A DNA stretch of 64,000 bases from an uncultured Oscillibacter sp. GTDB lineage: Bacteria > Bacillota > Clostridia > Oscillospirales > Oscillospiraceae. Positions 58,702-64,000 of the stretch are shown here, in pieces; the first letter of the stretch is position 1, and each line of letters opens with the position of its first letter. The notes beneath the pieces were generated by a model. That model did not search any database, was not told the origin of the DNA, and was given only the letters and a program-made list of their open reading frames with translations. Position numbers and translations under genes: made by a program. Where the stretch lies: contig CAMBKF010000003.1 in NCBI GenBank assembly GCA_945868085.1, positions 33,119 through 97,118 of the forward strand, read 5' to 3'.

Positions 58702-60201
58702 ATGATTACAGGCGAAATGAAAAATAAAGTTGATTCCATTTGGGATACGATATGGACAGGCGGTATCACAAGCCCCATTACTGTTCTGGAGCAGATCACC
58801 TACCTGATGTTCATGAAGCTGTTGGATGATAATCAGTTGAAGGCTGAAGCCAATGCCAACCTGCTTGGCGTTCCGCTGAAGAACAAAGTATTTCAGGACG
58901 GCATGTGTGTGATCAGCGAGAATCCCCGGGTGGAAACGGAATACAAAAATCTCCGTTGGAATGTATTCCATAACTTTGAACCCGGCGAAATGCTGACCAA
59001 TATCCAGACCTATGTGTTCCCGTTCATCAAGACCATCGGCGAAGGCAAGGACACCGCTTTCAGCCGCTACATGAATGACACTGTGTTCCTGATTCCCACA
59101 GCAAAAGTGCTCGCCAAGGTTGTGGATGGCATTGACGCCATGGACATGAATAACAAGGACATCATGGGCGATGTCTATGAGTATCTGCTAGGGAAAATTG
59201 CCGCTGCCGGTGAGAACGGCCAGTTCCGCACCCCTCGCCATATCATCAATATGATGGTGGAACTGATGCAGCCCACGCTCAAGGATTCCATCCTTGACCC
59301 TGCTATGGGCTCTGCCGGTTTTCTGTTGTCCAGTGCAGCCTATATCAACGAGCATCAGAAAAAGGAACTGATGAAAACCGAGAATATGCGCTATTTCAAA
59401 TCCGGCCTGTTCTCCGGTTTCGACACTGACCAATCCATGCTGCGGATTGGCGCAATGAACATGATGCTCCACGGTGTGGAAGATCCGCACATCACCTATC
59501 AAGATTCCCTATCCTGCGAGAACACCGAACGGGATCAGTATTCTCTCATCATGGCGAACCCGCCCTTTACCGGCAGCGTCTTCCAGGAGGAAATCAGCAA
59601 AGACCTGCTGGGACTGTGTAAGACAAGGAAAACCGAGCTGCTCTTTGTTGCTCTGTTTACGAAGATGCTGAAGGTTGGTGGTCGCTGCGCCTGCATCGTC
59701 CCCGATGGCGTGCTCTTTGGTTCCTCCAAGGCACATCAGGCAATCCGGCGTGAATTGGTGGATAATCAACAGTTGCAGGCTGTGATTTCCATGCCTTCCG
59801 GTGTATTCAAGCCTTATGCGGGAGTGTCCACGGCGATTTTGGTTTTCACCAAGACCAATGCTGGCGGTACGGAGAAGGTCTGGTTCTATGACATGAAGGC
59901 CGACGGCTACAGTCTGGATGATAAGCGCTCTGAAATCAAAGAGAATGATATTCCGGATATCATTGCCCGGTTCCATAATCGTGAGGCAGAGGCCGACCGG
60001 GAGCGTACCGAGCAGAGCTTCTTCGTGCCGAAGCAGGAAATCGTAGATAATGGGTACGATCTTTCCATTAACAAGTACAAGAAGGTCGAGTACAAAGCGG
60101 TTGAGTATCCATCCACGCTTGAAATCATGACCAATCTGCGTGAATTGGAGATGCAAATCGGTCAAACGATGGACGAGCTTGAAAAACTGTTAGGACTATA
60201 A
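58702..60201 (+). CDS. hsdM: Type I restriction-modification methyltransferase subunit
   Basis: A 499-residue N6-adenine methyltransferase. N-terminal HsdM_N helical domain (SPITVLEQITYLMFMKLLDD), then the SAM motif I DPAMGSAGFLLSSAAYI (~residues 205-220) and the catalytic motif IV NPPF in LIMANPPFTGSVF. Late motifs AGVSTAILVFTKTNAGGTEK and VWFYDMKADGYSLDDKRSEI are typical. GGAGG lies 8 bases before the ATG at 58702; an in-frame ATG at 58675 is less favoured. No hsdS or hsdR follows: an IS110 fragment begins 55 bases later, so the system appears cut off on its right side. Confidence 0.93.
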   Translation: MITGEMKNKVDSIWDTIWTGGITSPITVLEQITYLMFMKLLDDNQLKAEANANLLGVPLKNKVFQDGMCVISENPRVETEYKNLRWNVFHNFEPGEMLTNIQTYVFPFIKTIGEGKDTAFSRYMNDTVFLIPTAKVLAKVVDGIDAMDMNNKDIMGDVYEYLLGKIAAAGENGQFRTPRHIINMMVELMQPTLKDSILDPAMGSAGFLLSSAAYINEHQKKELMKTENMRYFKSGLFSGFDTDQSMLRIGAMNMMLHGVEDPHITYQDSLSCENTERDQYSLIMANPPFTGSVFQEEISKDLLGLCKTRKTELLFVALFTKMLKVGGRCACIVPDGVLFGSSKAHQAIRRELVDNQQLQAVISMPSGVFKPYAGVSTAILVFTKTNAGGTEKVWFYDMKADGYSLDDKRSEIKENDIPDIIARFHNREAEADRERTEQSFFVPKQEIVDNGYDLSINKYKKVEYKAVEYPSTLEIMTNLRELEMQIGQTMDELEKLLGL

Positions 60202-60220
60202 ATTCGGATTAGTAATATAT

Positions 60221-60252
60221 AAGCGAAGGTGTTACAGCCTTCGCTTTTCCTT
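60221..60252 (+). terminator. Hairpin after hsdM
   Basis: AAGCGAAGGT pairs with CCTTCGCTT around a short loop and ends in TTTTCC. It may terminate hsdM or belong to the hsdM/IS junction. Confidence 0.6.
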
Positions 60253-60255
60253 TAT

Positions 60256-60440
60256 GATGAAGGTGATTGGCTGACGGAATTTCCGATTGGGACCCCACGC
60301 CCGCCGACAAATGTGTCAGCCAGCCTTCATCATTCTGCATTCGATTCAGCAAGTTGGGACAAATTATTGCTCCCGTTTCACGGACTAATCTGATTGAATC
60401 TTGAAGTGCTGGAACCAATCGTATCTCAACTTACGAAGGA
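60256..60440 (+). ncRNA. IS110 left-end non-coding region with bridge-RNA-like stem-loops
   Basis: Directly upstream of the IS110 transposase fragment. Stem 1: GATGAAGG-TGATT-GGCTGAC (60256-60275) pairs with GTCAGCC-A-CCTTCATC-type arms (60315-60331), with a 39-base internal loop. Stem 2: GATTCA and AGCAA near 60343 pair with TTGCT and TGAATC near 60366-60400. IS110 elements carry a bridge RNA in this position; the two-stem-loop layout fits. Sequence-level proof is lacking. Confidence 0.5.
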
Positions 60441-60448
60441 GGAGTTTC

Positions 60449-61174
60449 ATGATCGCAGTTGGAATCGACATATCCAAAGCCAAGAGCACCGTTGCGGTGA
60501 TTGATTCAGACGGTACAGTTCTGGCAAGTCCATTCACAATGGCTCATACGCAGCCGGAGATGGATGCTTTCGTGACATATCTGAAGGGACTTGGAGAACC
60601 CACAACCATTCTCATGGAGTATACTGGCCACTACCATTATCCGGTGCTCAAGAAGCTTCAAGACGAGGGATTTCCCGTTTGCATCGTTAATCCATACCAG
60701 ATGAAAAAATACGGGGATGTCGAGATTCATAAGGCGAAGACGGACAAGAAGGATGCGCTTCGGATAGCGGCCTATGCACTTGAAAAATCCTACAAACTCG
60801 TACCGTATAGCTCAATGGAGCAAAAGTATGAGGACTTGAAATTCCTTTCCCGCCAATACAACCAACGTATCTCTTATGTTGCAAAGCTGAAGGTTCAGCT
60901 CATATCTCTGTTGGATCAAACGATGCCTGGAATTACAAAAATACTGCCATTGAACAGCAGAAGTCCCGAAAAATGTGCGTTGCTGCTCTTTATCAAACGA
61001 TTCAAGTCCTTTGATGAGATTCAGCGAATTGGAAAGGCTCGGTTCCTGGCGTCCTATGATGTCTTAGCGAAAAAGGCCTTAGAACGCAGCGCATCCAGCA
61101 AGGGCCTCAGTATCTACGAACTCGCTGTTGACAGCATTATCGCCTTTGATGCTGGCGAGAAAAAGTTTCCGTAA
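60449..61174 (+). pseudogene. IS110-family transposase, C-terminally truncated
   Basis: A 241-residue fragment. The DEDD (RuvC-like) catalytic domain is complete: Asp8 in VGIDISKAKS, Glu in LMEYTGHYHY, and the paired Asp in HKAKTDKKDALRIA. A helical linker follows (YNQRISYVAKLKVQLISLLD). The C-terminal Transposase_20 domain, with the conserved serine, is missing. Intact family members are ~400 residues. AAGGAGG precedes the ATG at 60449. The truncation is next to two terminator hairpins and an IS3 end. Confidence 0.87.
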
Positions 61175-61184
61175 GCCTCTTTTG

Positions 61185-61250
61185 AACCACTCGCCCAGCG
61201 AGTGGTTTTCGGTATGCAAAAAAAGAGCTGCCACGGCAGCTCTTTTTTGC
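61185..61250. terminator. Two adjacent hairpins in the IS cluster
   Basis: AACCACTCG/CGAGTGGTT with TTTT (61185-61209), then AAAAAAAGAGCTGCC with its complement (61218-61248). Both are bidirectional-looking and separate the IS110 and IS3 remnants. Confidence 0.7.
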
Positions 61251-61374
61251 GGTGAAAATTGAATTGTCGGAAATGAAGCGCTTCCTTCCGGCGGTTTTCC
61301 CTGCTCACAGTATTTCCTCATCGTCCCATTTGCCCTCTGCAAGACCGATACGGGGGTGCGGACAAAATCTTGGA

Positions 61375-61554
61375 CTATGCAGATAGGCCGAGTTTTTGTC
61401 TATACTCCAGCGGACTAAGTCCACCAAGAGAAATCTTAATTCGCTTTTCCCGATACCAAACCATATAATCTTCGACTGTATGAATGAACTCCTCTATTGA
61501 AACGTTTAGCCATGAAACCCCATAAAACATCTCGTTCTTCATTCGCCCAAAGAA
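61375..61554 (-). pseudogene. IS3-family transposase OrfB, C-terminal remnant
   Basis: About 58 residues of the OrfB C-terminus: FFGRMKNEMFYG (the late catalytic glutamate region is QSFFGRMKNE-like), then IEEFIHTVEDYMVWYREKRI and SPLEYRQK, ending at TAG. The IS end GGACAAAATCTTGGACTA lies just beyond (61358-61377). The upstream part has been replaced by the IS256 fragment, a clean nested junction at about 61555. Confidence 0.85.
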
Positions 61555-62664
61555 ACACTGAATGAACTGCTGGAGCAGGAAGCGGAGAAACTGACCCAGG
61601 CTGCCCGTTACGAGCGGAATGAGGCCCGCCAGGGCTACCGCAGCGGCCACTATGACCGGAACCTTACCACTACCTCGGGAGACGTGACGCTCCATGTTCC
61701 TCGCCTTAAGGGCGTCTCTTTCGAGACCGCTATCATCGAGCGGTATCGCCGCAGGGAAAGCAGCGTAGAAGAAGCCCTCATCGAGATGTACCTTGCCGGC
61801 GTCTCCGTACGCCGTGTGGAGGACATTACCGAGGCCCTGTGGGGCAGCAAAGTATCTCCAGCCACCATCAGTGAACTGAACAAGAAGGCCTATGTCCACA
61901 TTGAGGATTGGCGTAACCGTCCTTTGCAGGGCGGCAAGTATCCGTATGTCTATGTGGACGGCATCTACCTGCGGCGCAACTGGGGCGGAGAGTACGAAAA
62001 TGTTGCAATTCTGGTGGCAATCGCGGTAAACGAGGATGGATACCGCGAGGTTTTGGGCGCGGCCGAGGGCATGAAAGAGGACAAGGCCAGCTGGGTGAAT
62101 TTCTTTCAGTGGCTCAAAAGCAGAGGATTGGACGGCGTAAAGCTCATTGTTGGCGATAAGTGTCTGGGGATGCTGGAAGCCGTAGGAGAAGTATTTCCTG
62201 ATGCCAAATACCAGCGCTGTACAGTGCATTTTTACCGCAATATATTTTCCGTCGTTCCTCGATCTAAGGTAAAGCTGGTGGCTAAGATGCTCAAGGCAAT
62301 CCATGCTCAGGAGAGCAAAAAAGCCTCCCGCGAGAAAGCCAAAGCTGTGGTTGCAGAACTGAGAGCGATGAAGCTGAAGGAGGCCGCCAAGAAGGTGGAG
62401 GACGGTGTTGAGGAAACGCTGACCTACTGCGACTTTCCCAGCGAGCACTGGACCCGGATCCGCACCAACAATGTGATTGAACGGTTGAACCGTGAGATCC
62501 GCCGCAGGACCCGGGTGGTGGGGACCTTCCCGGACGGCAACTCCGCTCTGATGCTGGTCTGCGCCCGGCTGCGCCATGTGGCTGGCACCCAGTGGGGCAA
62601 CAAAAAGTACATGAATATGAAGCACTTAGAGGCGACTCCGGAAGACGCCTCTATTGCCGGCTGA
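61555..62664 (+). pseudogene. IS256-family (mutator) transposase, N-terminally truncated
   Basis: About 370 residues are present from LNELLEQEAEKLTQAARYER to the stop, out of the usual ~400, lacking the N-terminus and start codon region. The DDE catalytic triad is present: Asp in YVYVDGIYLRR, Asp in KLIVGDKCLG and Glu in RTNNVIERLNREIRRRTR. The IS3 remnant abuts it on the left. It may still produce protein from internal starts (e.g. a GTG at 61684), but it is not a complete transposase. Confidence 0.87.
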
Positions 62665-62718
62665 ATTCATTCAGCCAGAGTCTGCAAATGAATTTGCGCA
62701 TAACTCTTGACAGTACCG
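62665..62718. repeat. IS256 right end
   Basis: After the stop, GAGTCTGCAAATGAATTTGC and CGCATAACTCTTGACAG resemble the terminal repeat region of IS256-type elements. The end of the citXG coding frame reads into this sequence, so the IS inserted at the citG 3' end. Confidence 0.6.
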
Positions 62719-63998
62719 TTTCTCCAGTTCCCCATGGGCTGAGGATTTGCCCAGGTAGAGCGCATAAGCCAACGGGGAAGCTTGCCTAGGAACAGTGCCA
62801 GCGCCAGCAGGTCGGCACTGCCGCCGGGACTGAGCCACCGGTCGATGAGCGCCTCGTCCAGCGCCTGTGTCAGCGCGACGCGCTGCTCCGGCGGAGCCTG
62901 CAGGATGGCGGCGGCTTGCTGTTTCACAAAGGCTGCGCCATCTGCGCCCCCGCGATGATAGAGATTGGAGTCCTCTGTATGCGCCATCAGCCATAAAAGT
63001 ACGGTCAGAGGATCGCTGTGTTTCAGCAGCGCGGCGGCCTCGCGTACTGTGGGGAAGCCCGCCATTGCCTCGGCTCGTGCCCCGCCCACCTGATATCGTT
63101 CGGCTACCGCTGTACCATTGGTATGCTTCGGTGGTGCCAGTTGTGCGGTAATAGCGGCAGCGTGGGAAAAAACATCCCCGCCCGTACTTAACGAGCGGCC
63201 CAGTGCCGAAAGCAGCACGGAAAAAGAAAACAAAGCCCCTTTATGGGTGTTGACACCGCCGGTAGCGCGGAACATGACGGCTTCCGCTTTTATGCCCAGC
63301 GCTTGTAGTTGTGCAGCGTCTGCGCCCATCAGTCCCAGCATTGTCAATTGTCGGAAATACGGCGTCAATACGTCAATGCTGCGCAGGAACAGCGGCAGAT
63401 CCATGTCGCTGTGCGCACCGGTATTGCGCTGATCCACCAGCCCCGGTTTAGGCGTCAGGCGCACCTCCTGCTCCAGCGCTTTTGCTGCGAGGGATGCAAG
63501 ATATCCGGCGGCGAAGTCCGTCAATATTTCAACGGTGCGGGCGATGATGGCCTCCAGACCGTGGGCGCGACTGCGGGAACAGGCCGTTACCGGCGCCCCG
63601 CAGATGAGACAGGTGCGCTGGCAGGGACGAGACAGCTTCTTACCATCCACGTCCAGCACATCGAGATCATACAGCCGTCCCACGGGTGCGGCAGTTTCCA
63701 ACGCTAAACATGCGGCCTTCAATTCCGTCGCCGGACGGTCATAGACCAGCAGCGCTTCACAGCCGGTATGGGGATAGATAACCTCCGCAGTGATGGGCTG
63801 TCCGAGGGCGGCGCACAACTCTTTCAGTCCGGCGTCAAAGGCCAGTTCAACCAAAGGCGTGCGTTTTACCGGACCGGCGATATTCATGGTAAAGGACACC
63901 AGCGGCAGGTGATGTACGTTTAGCAGTCGTTGTTGGGACGCTGCGCGGGTATCACGGGCGCAGAGGATCTCCTCCAAAGTGACGTTGACAATAGACAT
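62667..63998 (-). CDS. citXG: CitX-CitG fusion, citrate lyase prosthetic-group maturation
   Basis: A 443-residue fusion. The N-terminal CitX-like half (residues ~1-160, LCARDTRAASQQRLL, NIAGPVKRTPLVELAFDAGL, CQRTCLICGAPVTACSRSRA) transfers phosphoribosyl-dephospho-CoA to apo-citrate-lyase ACP. The C-terminal CitG half (~165-435, EVRLTPKPGLVDQRNTGAHS, MFRATGGVNTHKGALFSFSV) makes the triphosphoribosyl-dephospho-CoA precursor. The last ~20 residues (after WANPQPMGNW) come from the IS256 end, so the native C-terminus has been replaced by IS sequence. The ATG at 63998 is 2 bases from the window edge. No citC/D/E/F genes are in view. Confidence 0.92.
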   Translation of the reverse strand: MSIVNVTLEEILCARDTRAASQQRLLNVHHLPLVSFTMNIAGPVKRTPLVELAFDAGLKELCAALGQPITAEVIYPHTGCEALLVYDRPATELKAACLALETAAPVGRLYDLDVLDVDGKKLSRPCQRTCLICGAPVTACSRSRAHGLEAIIARTVEILTDFAAGYLASLAAKALEQEVRLTPKPGLVDQRNTGAHSDMDLPLFLRSIDVLTPYFRQLTMLGLMGADAAQLQALGIKAEAVMFRATGGVNTHKGALFSFSVLLSALGRSLSTGGDVFSHAAAITAQLAPPKHTNGTAVAERYQVGGARAEAMAGFPTVREAAALLKHSDPLTVLLWLMAHTEDSNLYHRGGADGAAFVKQQAAAILQAPPEQRVALTQALDEALIDRWLSPGGSADLLALALFLGKLPRWLMRSTWANPQPMGNWRNGTVKSYAQIHLQTLAE

Positions 63999-64000
63999 AG

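Larger units (their letters stand above)
47281..62718. mobile_element. Integrative mobilizable element and IS cluster in spoVT
   Basis: A lower-GC region that starts exactly where the SpoVT-coding sequence begins. It carries a serine recombinase, a MobV relaxase and primase/helicase genes (mobilizable but no type IV secretion genes seen), regulators, an ATPase/GIY-YIG pair, a sigma factor and hsdM. The right part is overwritten by IS110, IS3 and IS256 remnants and no right att site or spoVT 5' end is visible. The right border given is the IS256 end and may not be the original element end. Confidence 0.8.

Noticed and set aside
61684-62664. The IS256 fragment as an intact transposase gene from a GTG at 61684.
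   Set aside because: Coding similarity extends upstream of that codon to 61555 and the N-terminal region is missing, so the gene is truncated.

Overview
The window looks like the chromosome of a GC-rich, spore-forming Bacillota, most likely a gut-type clostridium near Oscillospiraceae. The evidence is low-GC-phylum gene content (XpaC/TelA pair, YesM/YesN two-component pair, SpoIIQ-like LytM protein, a spoVT remnant), strong AGGAGG ribosome binding sites, TTGACA/TATAAT promoters, and many GC-rich intergenic hairpin repeats. This taxonomic placement is inference.

Layout. 1-17.6 kb is ordinary chromosome. It holds a glycolytic operon (pgk, tpiA, gpmI) whose pgk 3' end is partly duplicated around a dispersed repeat, then a LytM peptidase, a uridine-kinase-like enzyme, a selenium block (selD, yedF, DUF3343), prfB without the usual programmed frameshift, a MarR/DUF2148 pair with a palindromic operator, a purine-type NCS2 permease, a LysR regulator, a dihydropyrimidinase-type amidohydrolase, a Nudix hydrolase, an acetyltransferase and a self-contained small-protein unit at 17.27-17.60 kb.

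18.2-31.7 kb is a phage morphogenesis cassette on the + strand: a zinc-ribbon protein, small and large terminase, portal, a Prp-type cysteine protease, scaffold, an N4-gp56-type major capsid protein, connector-like small proteins, a beta-rich nozzle-like protein, a DUF859 fibre protein and a peptidoglycan-binding/coiled-coil protein. It has no integrase, repressor, replication genes, tape measure or recognisable lysis cassette. Host-type hairpin repeats fill three of its gene gaps, so it looks long resident and possibly domesticated (GTA-like) or a decayed podovirus.

31.7-46.7 kb returns to chromosome: a transglutaminase-like protein, TetR with a perfect 20-bp palindrome over the putP promoter, a B3/B4 protein, an internally duplicated lipoprotein, an FMN-dependent alpha-hydroxy-acid oxidase family protein, a DUF6512 protein, a MATE/TetR pair, XpaC-TelA-TPM, YesN/YesM and a methyltransferase.

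46.85-62.7 kb is a lower-GC mobile region. A large serine recombinase is fused in frame to the C-terminal 149 residues of SpoVT, so the element appears to sit inside the sporulation gene spoVT at its GDPLEIF codons. It carries RhuM, a MobV relaxase, small regulators, a P4-type helicase and a CHC2 primase on the - strand. A divergent + strand arm has a DUF4143 ATPase, a GIY-YIG protein, an XRE regulator, a sigma factor, a 556-bp non-coding gap with a large hairpin, and hsdM. The right side is a graveyard of IS110, IS3 and IS256 fragments that runs into a citXG fusion gene reaching the window edge. The matching 5' part of spoVT is not in the window. An excisable element in spoVT, analogous to the sigK skin element, is the most interesting hypothesis here.
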